A stretch of DNA of 64,000 bases from an uncultured Alphaproteobacteria bacterium (GTDB lineage: Bacteria > Pseudomonadota > Alphaproteobacteria > CAAHEQ01 > UBA3637), in NCBI GenBank assembly GCA_944393195.1, contig CALXZG010000001.1, positions 79,091 through 143,090 of the forward strand. The letters run 5' to 3'. Position numbers and translations under genes: made by a program. Positions 33,105-40,875 of this stretch are shown piece after piece. Positions within the stretch are counted from its first letter, which is position 1. Each line of letters opens with the position of its first letter. The notes beneath the pieces were generated by a model. That model was not told the origin of the DNA. It was given only the letters and a program-made list of their open reading frames with translations, and did not search any database.

Positions 33105-33854
33105 ATGAGAAAATTATTAGCCAATTTTATTTGCCTTTTTATTCCGAAAAAAGAACAGAGGAAAAGAATAAGAAGTGCTTTATTATTAGGTAGTTATAAA
33201 ATTCTGGGGGGGGGTAATCAGATCATTGTGGAGGAAAATGGTCGGGAACGTTTTTTGCGGAAAAAGGAACGAATCCCCGGTTTGAATATTCGCATTAAGG
33301 GGTGTAATAATCGCATTAAATTACACTTGCCAATTCGGGCTGCCGATAGTTGTATTTGGATTAAAAATGATAATGCTTCCGTTGAAATCGGTCCTTCCCG
33401 TGAATTTTTTAATAGCCTGGTCTATATCGCGCGGGCGGAACATCAAAAGTGCGTTATTGGGGCAAACACCACGGTATCCGGTGCACAAATTGTTTTAACG
33501 GAAACATCGGCGGAATGCCATATCGGAAAAAATTGTATGATATCGCATGGCGTTATTATTCGTGGTAGTGACGGGCACTCTATTATTGATCCTAAAACGA
33601 AAAAGATATTGAATGCCCCGGTTTCTCCGCTGATTATCGGGGATCATTGCTGGATTTGTGAAAATACGACCATTTTGCGTAAAGCGCGTATTCCCAATCA
33701 TACGATTATTGGAAACGGCTCCATCGTCACAAAAGTATTTTCAGAAGAATATACGGCTTTGGCCGGCAATCCGGCCCGGGTTGTATCCCGTAATGTTTCA
33801 TGGATACCGGAAAATGAATATGAATTCATCAATGGATTAAAATGTATATTTTAA
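33105..33854 (+). CDS. Hexapeptide-repeat acyltransferase (second paralogue)
   Basis: A 249-residue left-handed beta-helix acyltransferase: GSDGHSIIDPKTKKIL, PLIIGDHCWICENTTILRKA, NHTIIGNGSIVTKVF, LAGNPARVVSRNVSW. It has the same length and architecture as the gene at 29275, which suggests a duplication followed by specialisation. SD GAAAGGAGAT. Last gene of the island before a terminator. Confidence 0.82.
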   Translation: MRKLLANFICLFIPKKEQRKRIRSALLLGSYKILGGGNQIIVEENGRERFLRKKERIPGLNIRIKGCNNRIKLHLPIRAADSCIWIKNDNASVEIGPSREFFNSLVYIARAEHQKCVIGANTTVSGAQIVLTETSAECHIGKNCMISHGVIIRGSDGHSIIDPKTKKILNAPVSPLIIGDHCWICENTTILRKARIPNHTIIGNGSIVTKVFSEEYTALAGNPARVVSRNVSWIPENEYEFINGLKCIF

Positions 33855-33862
33855 TTTGAAAA

Positions 33863-33895
33863 GAGGCGGGGAGGTACCCGCCTCCCTGTTTTATT
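33863..33895 (+). terminator. Terminator of the polysaccharide island
   Basis: AGGCGGG/CCCGCCT stem around GAGGTA followed by CCCTGTTTTATT. It overlaps the end of the convergent phage-like gene. Confidence 0.7.
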
Positions 33896-34196
33896 CTTTC
33901 GGATATTTGGCTTTTATCGCCGCAATAGTGTCCTGCCATACGGTCGTTCCGTTGACTTTGTCCCAGTATATCATATCCAATTGCTCCCCGATGGCCGGAT
34001 ATTCGGCTGCCCGTTTTTCCACATAGCTCGGTTCCGGCGGTGTCGGTTCTGTTCCTTTAAAGTATCGTTTCCCGTTATATCCGTACACAATTTCATTTTC
34101 TGTTGTCATTGTTAAACCGGAAATTTCGGCAATATGTTGATTCGGTGTCGACCGACCGATAGTTCCGTCTGTTAAAATCTCATAATATATTGTCAT
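33891..34196 (-). CDS. Phage tail-fibre-adjacent small protein
   Basis: A 101-residue protein: YYEILTDGTIGRSTPNQHIA near the start, then RAAEYPAIGEQLDMIYWDKV and the end DTIAAIKAKYPK. The EYPxIxEQLDxIYWD pattern is typical of phage proteins encoded after tail-fibre genes (XkdW/assembly type). The start overlaps the tail-fibre stop (ATGA). Confidence 0.6.
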   Translation of the reverse strand: MTIYYEILTDGTIGRSTPNQHIAEISGLTMTTENEIVYGYNGKRYFKGTEPTPPEPSYVEKRAAEYPAIGEQLDMIYWDKVNGTTVWQDTIAAIKAKYPKE

Positions 34197-35200
34197 ACAT
34201 TTTCTCCTTTTGCATAGTAAAAACGCCATGTCGAAATTGTGATATTACCGTGAGTCGGAGTGACGATTGATCCGCATGCGACCGGTATAGTAGCGCATAA
34301 AGTGTTTCCTGAATCGGATTTTACAGTCATATAATCGGCACTGGAACTGGCGGTTCCCAAACTGATTGCAAGGTAGGCTCCCGAACCCCCACTGGTACCA
34401 CGCAGATAAAAATAACCGTTTTTGGGAGCCGTATAGTTGTTTCCGGATGTATAACTGTAATCAATATAGTTTTCACTCGGCATTGGAGCTGTCGCAATGA
34501 CGGTTTGTCCTGCCTCAGTTAAATTATCCAGATTAATATTCGCTTTGTTGTTCATCGTTTCTTCTGCATTTGCCGCCGACGTTGCCGCTTCCGTCGCTTT
34601 TTGTGTGGCTGTTTCGGCTGCATTAATTGCCTGTGTTGCCTGGGCTGTTGCTTCATCGGCTTTGACAATTGCCGTATCCCGATAGGAACGTAACGTGCTT
34701 TCCAACACATTAATTTCAACAGCCGAGTTTTCTAAATTGGTGCCGTCCGCATTCCATACAATGGCTTTACCCGCACTCGGTGTCGGTAATGTCAAGTCAA
34801 TGTCGGTATCGGTCGCATAGGGCGGTAATACCATGGAACGGTTCAGGTTATCGGCAATTTGTTGTTGACAGGCGATTTGATAATCCAATTCGTAATTTAA
34901 CGCACTGGCACGTAAGGCACCGCCTTCTTGAAAATCCGTTGTCCGTTCAATGTCTAAATTGCGAAATAAAGTGATTACGCTTCCCTTTTCCGGTACCGTT
35001 GTAAATGTCACCGTACCGCCGGCCGTATCGGTATCAAAAGAAACCGTATACGTATCACTGTCCTGCAATACGTCATTGCAATAAACATTCATATTTTCGG
35101 CCTTAAAAATAGCGAACGAAAATTCAAATGTCGATAATATCCCGTCCGCAATATATTGAATACGCGGCGGAATACTTTTGATTTGTATGTGTTCCGTCAT
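34193..35200 (-). CDS. Phage tail-fibre-like protein (T7 gp17 N-terminal type)
   Basis: A 335-residue protein. The N-terminus resembles the T7 tail-fibre attachment domain (FEFSFAIFKAENMNVYCNDV, then TTVPEKGSVITLFRNLDIER and FQEGGALRASALNYELDYQI). A coiled coil rich in Ala/Thr (about 185-225, ATAQATQAINAAETATQKAT) is followed by a short receptor-like tip. No other phage genes are nearby, so this is an orphan fibre cassette, a remnant, or a gene now serving the cell. SD AAAGGAGAA. Confidence 0.75.
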   Translation of the reverse strand: MTEHIQIKSIPPRIQYIADGILSTFEFSFAIFKAENMNVYCNDVLQDSDTYTVSFDTDTAGGTVTFTTVPEKGSVITLFRNLDIERTTDFQEGGALRASALNYELDYQIACQQQIADNLNRSMVLPPYATDTDIDLTLPTPSAGKAIVWNADGTNLENSAVEINVLESTLRSYRDTAIVKADEATAQATQAINAAETATQKATEAATSAANAEETMNNKANINLDNLTEAGQTVIATAPMPSENYIDYSYTSGNNYTAPKNGYFYLRGTSGGSGAYLAISLGTASSSADYMTVKSDSGNTLCATIPVACGSIVTPTHGNITISTWRFYYAKGENV

Positions 35201-35246
35201 AATTTCTCCTTTATCTAGAATGAGGGTGGTCAAGCAGAAACAGGCA

Positions 35247-35360
35247 TAAAAAAACACCGGATAAATCATCCGGAGCCTGAAAAAATAGGTTCCGTCTGCT
35301 TTGTTCGGAACCCTATATTATAGGCGTAAATCCTCTTTCGATACTATCGTGCCTATAACT
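35247..35360 (-). ncRNA. Candidate structured RNA with strong promoter and two terminators
   Basis: A predicted transcript of about 110 bases starting near 35360. It has an 8-bp stem TTATAGGC/GCCTATAA near its 5' end enclosing a CGATA/TATCG hairpin, a second stem ATAGGGTTCCG/CGGAACCTAT (35285-35316) followed by six Ts, and a third hairpin CCGGAT/ATCCGG (35257-35273) followed by seven Ts. No ORF fits. It lies directly before the tail-fibre gene, so it is either a small RNA or an attenuator/riboswitch-like leader. I do not recognise a known family. Confidence 0.55.
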
Positions 35361-35366
35361 GATAAC

Positions 35367-35395
35367 AATATATCATATTTTTTCCTAAAAGTCAA
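35367..35395 (-). promoter_or_regulatory. Strong sigma70 promoter for the candidate RNA
   Basis: On the minus strand TTGACT (35390-35395), exactly 17 bases and TATATT (35367-35372). Confidence 0.65.
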
Positions 35396-35421
35396 GAAAA
35401 AATGATTAAATTCCTAAAAAA

Positions 35422-36174
35422 TTATTCTTGTTCCGGTCGAATTAAATCTGTCACAACACCATGCAATGTTTTGACTTCGGCCTGCGTTAAACCCGTTCGG
35501 GTAAAAATATTCCGCAAATTTCGTTGCATACGCTCCCGCTTGTCCGGAAAACGAAAATATCCCCGTTTGTCCAGCTCTTCTTCCCAATGGGCGAATAAAG
35601 CCTCCAATTCCCGTTTGTTGGCCGGTGCGGCACCACCTGTGGCAAAATGTGAATTATCGTGATCATGCCGATACTTAAACCATTCATACCCCATCAATAA
35701 AACCGCCTGAGATAAATTAAGTGAGCAATGCACCGGATTTAACGGAATTTCCACAATACCGTCCGCCATAACAAGCTCATCATTTTCCAATCCGGTTCGC
35801 TCGGCTCCGAATAATAAAGCCGTTTTTTGATGATTGACCCGATCCGCCAACAAATGAATAGCCTTCTCCGGATGATATACCGGCTTGGTCATATCTCGCG
35901 GCCGCGCCGTTGTTGCCAAAGCAAAATGAATATCGGCCATCGCATCGGATAAAGAATCGTATACCGTTGCCTGTTCTAAAATCGTTTGTGCCCCGGATGA
36001 AGCCGAAATCGCTTTATCGGATAAATGGGATTCTCTCGGACAAACAAGGCGTAAATCAGATAACATGCAATTCATCATGGCACGGGCCACCATACCGATG
36101 TTTTCGGCCATTTGGGAACGAACCAAAATAACACAGGGGGCATTTTCGGCCTGATACGATACACGCTTGCTCAT
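35422..36174 (-). CDS. trmJ: tRNA 2'-O-methyltransferase TrmJ
   Basis: A 250-residue SPOUT enzyme that methylates the 2'-OH of tRNA position 32. VILVRSQMAENIGMVARAMM is motif 1, LLFGAERTGLENDELVMADG is motif 2, and PLNPVHCSLNLSQAVLLMGY is motif 3. The C-terminal helical extension is typical of TrmJ. Its ATG directly follows the stop of the upstream gene, so translation is coupled. Confidence 0.92.
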   Translation of the reverse strand: MSKRVSYQAENAPCVILVRSQMAENIGMVARAMMNCMLSDLRLVCPRESHLSDKAISASSGAQTILEQATVYDSLSDAMADIHFALATTARPRDMTKPVYHPEKAIHLLADRVNHQKTALLFGAERTGLENDELVMADGIVEIPLNPVHCSLNLSQAVLLMGYEWFKYRHDHDNSHFATGGAAPANKRELEALFAHWEEELDKRGYFRFPDKRERMQRNLRNIFTRTGLTQAEVKTLHGVVTDLIRPEQE

Positions 36175-36696
36175 TTAAAAATCACTCAGGTTAATCCCCG
36201 GATATTTCGGTTTTGTTTCGGCCGCTGTTTGAACCGCTTTTTCTAACCGATCGGCCTCGGCTTCTGTTGGTTGGATTTTGTTCAACTCATCGGCGGAAAT
36301 ATTAACCTGAATTTTGTCGGCTCGATCGGATAGAATTTCGGTTGCATGATGCTTAAAATCCCGACCGTTTAAATCACTGCCGAATGCTTTGTCTTTTAAC
36401 CCATAGTCCACATTTTTGGCTGCGGCGACCTCATTTGCCAATTGTTTTTGTAAAGCCGGATCCAACGTCGGATCGATCGCCGCTTTATCCATATGATACA
36501 AATAGGAATATTCCGGTTGATTATCCGCTTCCCATGCCGACCGATAACTGATTTTGGCAATCAGCGGACTGGTCATAATCGCTGTATCAAAGGCGTCAAC
36601 CGTTATCGGGGGGGCGGGTGGTTGAACTTCCTCGGCCAAAACAGACATCCCTGTCAAACAACATCCCAATATTCCCAAAAAATATCCGGTGCGCAT
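36175..36696 (-). CDS. Exported hypothetical protein
   Basis: A 173-residue protein with a signal peptide (about 1-21, SVLA cleavage site). The mature part is helical and charged, with a Y-S-Y-L-Y-H-M-D segment near 64-71. No family recognised. SD AGGAGG lies 4 bases before the ATG. It sits between another exported protein and trmJ. Confidence 0.6.
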   Translation of the reverse strand: MRTGYFLGILGCCLTGMSVLAEEVQPPAPPITVDAFDTAIMTSPLIAKISYRSAWEADNQPEYSYLYHMDKAAIDPTLDPALQKQLANEVAAAKNVDYGLKDKAFGSDLNGRDFKHHATEILSDRADKIQVNISADELNKIQPTEAEADRLEKAVQTAAETKPKYPGINLSDF

Positions 36697-36704
36697 ATGA
36701 CCTC

Positions 36705-37214
36705 CTATCGTCTGGCATCCAATATTCTTAACGAATTTTCAATTAAGTTTTGAATGGATAACCCTGTTTGTTTTTCAAATATTTTGGCATAGGTATTTGA
36801 AGCCGTGGCTACCGGATGACCGGATCGTTGCAAATAAACCATAGACGACATAATTTGCCGCCGTAACTTTTCCGGAGCCGTTGTAATTAAATTGTCCAAT
36901 CCGTCCGGAATTTGATACCCTAAATTACGTAAATGCTGTGTCATCAATAACATATTGGTAATGTTGACATCCGGCGCAATGGCATCCTGTCCCATTGCAA
37001 CATCCCACGTTGTGTTCGATCCGACAAAATCCGGCAATTGTTGATACAACGTGTTTTCCGTTTCATCTGCCCCCGGAACCGTCGTCGTGCTTTGTGCATT
37101 CAATTTATCCTGTGCCGGAGATTTGTTTGCCCACGGATTCGGATCTAACTGCGCGGCAGCCGATAAAGCCACACCCGCTACCATAATGAAAATCGGTAAA
37201 TATTTGTATGTCAT
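36705..37214 (-). CDS. Exported hypothetical protein
   Basis: A 169-residue protein with a signal peptide (about 1-20, SAAA-Q). The mature part is Thr/Asn-rich at first, then a helical domain with VNITNMLLMTQHLRNLGYQI and RRQIMSSMVYLQRSGHPVAT. No family recognised. The start has SD GGGAGG; the longer frame to 37304 runs into pssA. It pairs with the next exported gene 8 bases downstream. Confidence 0.6.
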   Translation of the reverse strand: MTYKYLPIFIMVAGVALSAAAQLDPNPWANKSPAQDKLNAQSTTTVPGADETENTLYQQLPDFVGSNTTWDVAMGQDAIAPDVNITNMLLMTQHLRNLGYQIPDGLDNLITTAPEKLRRQIMSSMVYLQRSGHPVATASNTYAKIFEKQTGLSIQNLIENSLRILDARR

Positions 37215-37227
37215 GCCTGTCCTCCCG

Positions 37228-38013
37228 TCACGAATCTTCTTTTTTGAATTTGATAAAGTAATATACACAAACCGGAATGGATAAAATATAGCCCGTTCCG
37301 ACAAGGCTGAGCGTCATCCACGGATTGGCAAATAATCCCGCCATTAACAGTAATGCCGCCACCCCTAAAGCCGATACATACTTTTTGGGAATGTGCAGGT
37401 GTTTTAAACTGAGTGTCGGAATTTTACTGGCCATCATGATACCGCTGAAAACCAAAAAGAAGCCGACAAATGCCGGAGAACGGAAAAAGTCAACCTGTTC
37501 ACCGCCCGCCAACCATAATACAATCGGGAAAATAGCTAATCCTGCGCCGGCCGGTGCCGGAACACCTATAAAAAAATGCGTCCAATAAGTCGGTTGTTTT
37601 TCATCCAACATTGCATTAAAACGGGCCAGCCGTGTCGCGCAACACATCGCTAAGAACAAAGCAAACGCCCAATAGATGCCGATGGCCTCCGATCGTGCCA
37701 TTTCATTTTTCAGGACTTCAATTTTAATGTCGGCATTCATCGTCCATTGATACATCAAAAAACCGGGGGCGACACCAAAACTGACAAAATCGGATAAAGA
37801 ATCCAACTCTGCGCCAAATCGGGAAGATACGCCTAACATTCGGGCAACTTTTCCGTCGAAAAAGTCAAAGGCAGCCGATAATAAAATGAACAAGACCGCT
37901 AACCGCCAATGTCCCCATAAAGCCATATTCAAGGATGACACCCCGAATGCCAAAGCCGTCATCGTTACGGCATTGGGAAAAATAGCACGAATATTAATGT
38001 CTTGTTTGACCAT
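37228..38013 (-). CDS. pssA: Phosphatidylserine synthase
   Basis: A 261-residue CDP-alcohol phosphatidyltransferase with about eight membrane helices. The metal and substrate motif D-x2-D-G-x2-A-R-x8-G-x3-D-x3-D reads FDFFDGKVARML, then GAELDSLSDFVSFG. It makes phosphatidylserine from CDP-diacylglycerol and serine. Its ATG overlaps the psd stop by one base. Confidence 0.93.
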   Translation of the reverse strand: MVKQDINIRAIFPNAVTMTALAFGVSSLNMALWGHWRLAVLFILLSAAFDFFDGKVARMLGVSSRFGAELDSLSDFVSFGVAPGFLMYQWTMNADIKIEVLKNEMARSEAIGIYWAFALFLAMCCATRLARFNAMLDEKQPTYWTHFFIGVPAPAGAGLAIFPIVLWLAGGEQVDFFRSPAFVGFFLVFSGIMMASKIPTLSLKHLHIPKKYVSALGVAALLLMAGLFANPWMTLSLVGTGYILSIPVCVYYFIKFKKEDS

Positions 38014-38828
38014 TATTTTCTCCCCTTCCGTTCTTCTTTTTGCGCAGTATTGTTCTCGATTGTCTCTGTTTTTGATTGTTTGGTCATTGTCCCCATGTCG
38101 GCCAAAATGGTTTCACCGGCAACGGCTACCTGTCCCAACTTAACTTGCGGATAAACCCCTTCCGGCAAAAAGACGTCCAATCGGCTACCGAACCGAATCA
38201 TACCGAATATTTCACCGGCTTTTAATTTTTGTCCGATTTGTAACGGACAATAAATCCGACGGGCTACCAATCCGGCAATTTGTATCACGCCGATTTTAAC
38301 TCCGTTGTTCGCAATAATTGCAATTTCCTGCCGTTCATTATCTTCACTGTCTTTTTCCGCAACACTGATGAATTTTCCCGGTCGGTAATGTAATTTATCT
38401 ACCACACCCGATACCGGTGACCGATTTACGTGCACATTAAAAACACTCATGAAAATACTGACGCGTGTCATCGGTTTGTCCCCCAATCCCAATTCTTTGG
38501 GCGGAACAACCGGTTTTATGTTGCTGACAATACCGTCTGCCGGCGCGATAATTAAATTATCCCCGTCCGGTGTAACACGATCCGGATTGCGGAAAAAGTA
38601 AAAAGCAAACACCAAAAACGGGATGCCAAGCCACCAAAAGGAGGGCAGGGGCATATCAAATAAGTGCGCTACCCCCATTCGTAAGCCGTCTAACAAAGCG
38701 ATAATAATAACGGCGGCGGCTATGATTTTCCACCCCTCCGGATGCAGGGAAGGAAATAAATACCGCCCCCAGGATAAATCTACTTTATCCAAATCGGCCT
38801 GTGTGGGGAAAATATAGTTTTGTGTCAT
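38013..38828 (-). CDS. psd: Phosphatidylserine decarboxylase proenzyme
   Basis: A 271-residue short-type Psd. An N-terminal membrane segment (about 30-60) precedes APADGIVSNIKPV, FMSVFNVHVNRSPVSGVVDK and the self-cleavage site GMIRFGSRLDVFLP, where the Ser becomes the pyruvoyl group. It makes phosphatidylethanolamine. It forms the operon psd-pssA. Confidence 0.93.
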   Translation of the reverse strand: MTQNYIFPTQADLDKVDLSWGRYLFPSLHPEGWKIIAAAVIIIALLDGLRMGVAHLFDMPLPSFWWLGIPFLVFAFYFFRNPDRVTPDGDNLIIAPADGIVSNIKPVVPPKELGLGDKPMTRVSIFMSVFNVHVNRSPVSGVVDKLHYRPGKFISVAEKDSEDNERQEIAIIANNGVKIGVIQIAGLVARRIYCPLQIGQKLKAGEIFGMIRFGSRLDVFLPEGVYPQVKLGQVAVAGETILADMGTMTKQSKTETIENNTAQKEERKGRK

Positions 38829-38922
38829 GGCTACTCCTCGTTTAAATATTGCATTGCATTTAGTTTAAAACATTTTCGGATAAAATCAAAGCACTTTTTA
38901 CAAATTTTTGAAAAAAAATATC

Positions 38923-38951
38923 TTGACAATCTGTTTCGTGTCGTGTATCTT
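38923..38951 (+). promoter_or_regulatory. Promoter of tRNA-Leu
   Basis: Perfect TTGACA (38923-38928), 17 bases and TATCTT (38946-38951), ending 9 bases before the tRNA. Confidence 0.7.
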
Positions 38952-38960
38952 ACTTTCCGT

Positions 38961-39047
38961 GCCCAGATGGCGAAATTGGTAGACGCGCTAGTTTCAGGTG
39001 CTAGTCCTGTCAAAGGGGTGGAGGTTCGAGTCCTCTTCTGGGCACCA
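38961..39047 (+). tRNA. tRNA-Leu (anticodon CAG)
   Basis: A class II tRNA with acceptor GCCCAGA/TCTGGGC, D-arm GGCGAAATTGGTAGACGC, anticodon stem CTAGT/GCTAG around TTCAGGT, a short variable arm, T-arm GAGGTTCGAGTCCTC, discriminator A and CCA. Confidence 0.95.
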
Positions 39048-39065
39048 TTCCAAAAAACTATAACA

Positions 39066-39100
39066 AAGGCCTTTCGTTGCAAAACGAAAGGTCATTTTTT
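39066..39100 (+). terminator. Terminator after tRNA-Leu
   Basis: CCTTTCGT/ACGAAAGG stem around TGCAAA followed by TCATTTTTT. Confidence 0.8.
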
Positions 39101-39267
39101 ATGTGAATCGGTTTTGTTGCGATGTTTGTCATAAGATACTTTGCTCTTTTGGCGTAAACGGTAACCCGGCTTCCGACCGTCTGTTGTCCGACTGTATCTT
39201 TTTTCTTGCTTTTCCCCGGCTGATGTTGTATAAAAAACCATTATTAACAGAAATAAATGAGGTTAAA

Positions 39268-39879
39268 ATGCCTGAAATTCATGTATGTAATGGTGATTTG
39301 CCGGCCGGCCTGACTTGGGGCAAGGCCGTAGCGGTTGATACCGAAACAATGGGATTGGATTTACTCCGGGATCGTTTGTGTTTGGTGCAAATCGGGGACG
39401 GTTGCGGTCATGCGTATTTGGTTCGTATTTTGCCCGGTTGCGATTGTCCGAACCTGAAAAAATTATTAACCGATGACACTATTTTAAAGATTTTTCATTT
39501 TGCCCGTTTTGATGTCGCTAAAATCAAACATGATCTCGGTATCGTTGTCGCGCCGGTTTATTGTACGAAAATAGCCTCTAAATTATGTCGTACAAATGCC
39601 CCCGCACACGGATTGAAAAGCCTGTGTGGCGATTTACTCGGTGTCACGCTTGATAAAGAACAACAAACATCGGATTGGGGGGCTGATACCCTGACACCGG
39701 AACAGCAACGGTATGCGGCTAATGACGTCCTGTATCTGCATGCCTTGAAAGAAAAATTGGATATCCTGTTGGCAAGGGAAGGACGCGCCGATTTGGCGCA
39801 ACAATGCTTTGCTTTTTTGCCGACCCGTGCGGATCTGGATTTACTGCATTTTGATGCACCCGATGTTTTCGCTCATTAA
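39268..39879 (+). CDS. rnd: Ribonuclease D family 3'-5' exonuclease
   Basis: A 203-residue DEDD-y exonuclease, catalytic domain only. AVAVDTETMGLDLLRDRLCL holds the first Asp-Glu pair, then IFHFARFDVAKIKHDLG and NDVLYLHALKEKL, with the tyrosine in QRYAANDVLYL. It lacks HRDC domains, as alphaproteobacterial members often do. It takes part in RNA 3'-end trimming. ATG 39268 has TGAGGT before it and gives the normal N-terminus. Confidence 0.88.
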   Translation: MPEIHVCNGDLPAGLTWGKAVAVDTETMGLDLLRDRLCLVQIGDGCGHAYLVRILPGCDCPNLKKLLTDDTILKIFHFARFDVAKIKHDLGIVVAPVYCTKIASKLCRTNAPAHGLKSLCGDLLGVTLDKEQQTSDWGADTLTPEQQRYAANDVLYLHALKEKLDILLAREGRADLAQQCFAFLPTRADLDLLHFDAPDVFAH

Positions 39880-39894
39880 ATAAAGGAAGAAAGA

Positions 39895-40866
39895 ATGACC
39901 CCGACTGAATTAATTACCGCCGCTCAACGTGTTTTGGATACGGAATCGGCCGCCTTACAACTGATGAAAACCATGATCGGTGATGCTTTTGTGAAAGCCG
40001 TTCAAACAATTTTGGAAACCAAAGGTCGCGTCATCGTTTCCGGTATGGGTAAAAGCGGCCATATCGGTCAAAAAATTGCCGCTACGTTTGCCTCAACGGG
40101 AACGCCGGCCTTTTTTGTTCACCCCGGTGAAGCCAGCCATGGTGATTTGGGTATGCTGACCCCCGATGATGTTTTAATTACCATTTCCAATTCGGGCGAA
40201 AGCCGTGAAATGGGGGATATTATTTCTTTCTCCCGCCGCTTTCATATTCCGATGATTGCCATTACCGGTAATCCGGATAGCTCAATGGCCAAGGCGGCTG
40301 ATATTACTTTGCTGATTCCGAATAAGACGCAGGCGCCGGAAGCGTGTCCGCTCGGTTTGGCTCCGACGACATCAACAACAACAACGCTGGCTATGGGGGA
40401 TGCGTTGGCTGTCGCGTTGATTGAAATGCGCGGTTTTTCGGCGGCTCAATTCCATGATCGCCATCCGGGCGGAAAACTCGGTAATGTTTTATTAAAAGTT
40501 TCCGATGTCATGGCGCGGGATGAGGCTATGCCGCTTGTCGGTCCGGATATGATGATGTCCGATGCTTTGGTGGTTATGACGGCAAAGAGCTTGGGATGCC
40601 TTGGTATCGTGGATGCGGACGGCCGTTTAATCGGTGTGATTACGGACGGTGATCTCAGACGCCATATGTCGACCGACTTGATCGGTCGAAAAACGGCGGA
40701 GGTCATGACCGCAAACCCCAAAACAATTGCTCCCGATTTATTGGGTGCTGCCGCTTTGGGTTTTATGAATGATAATAAAATTACCAATCTTTTTGTTGTG
40801 GACACGGCCGGCCATCCCGTCGGTTTGTTGCACCTGCACCATTTGTTGCAGGCCGGTGTTATGTAA
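39895..40866 (+). CDS. kdsD: Arabinose-5-phosphate isomerase
   Basis: A 323-residue KpsF/GutQ family enzyme. The SIS domain (about 35-190) shows IVSGMGKSGHIGQKIAATFA, PGEASHGDLGM and the catalytic-His region PLGLAPTTSTTT. Two CBS domains (about 205-320) follow. It makes D-arabinose-5-phosphate for Kdo of lipopolysaccharide. It stands just before lptC/A and lptB. Confidence 0.93.
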   Translation: MTPTELITAAQRVLDTESAALQLMKTMIGDAFVKAVQTILETKGRVIVSGMGKSGHIGQKIAATFASTGTPAFFVHPGEASHGDLGMLTPDDVLITISNSGESREMGDIISFSRRFHIPMIAITGNPDSSMAKAADITLLIPNKTQAPEACPLGLAPTTSTTTTLAMGDALAVALIEMRGFSAAQFHDRHPGGKLGNVLLKVSDVMARDEAMPLVGPDMMMSDALVVMTAKSLGCLGIVDADGRLIGVITDGDLRRHMSTDLIGRKTAEVMTANPKTIAPDLLGAAALGFMNDNKITNLFVVDTAGHPVGLLHLHHLLQAGVM

Positions 40867-40875
40867 AGGAGCCCG

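Noticed and set aside
26402..33854. A complete capsule or O-antigen locus
   Set aside because: No polymerase, flippase, ABC exporter or chain-length regulator is present. It is better described as a partial glycan-decoration island.
39103..39267. An N-terminal extension of ribonuclease D from an upstream ATG at 39103
   Set aside because: The extension overlaps the tRNA-Leu terminator region, has no SD and no homology; the start at 39268 gives the normal enzyme.
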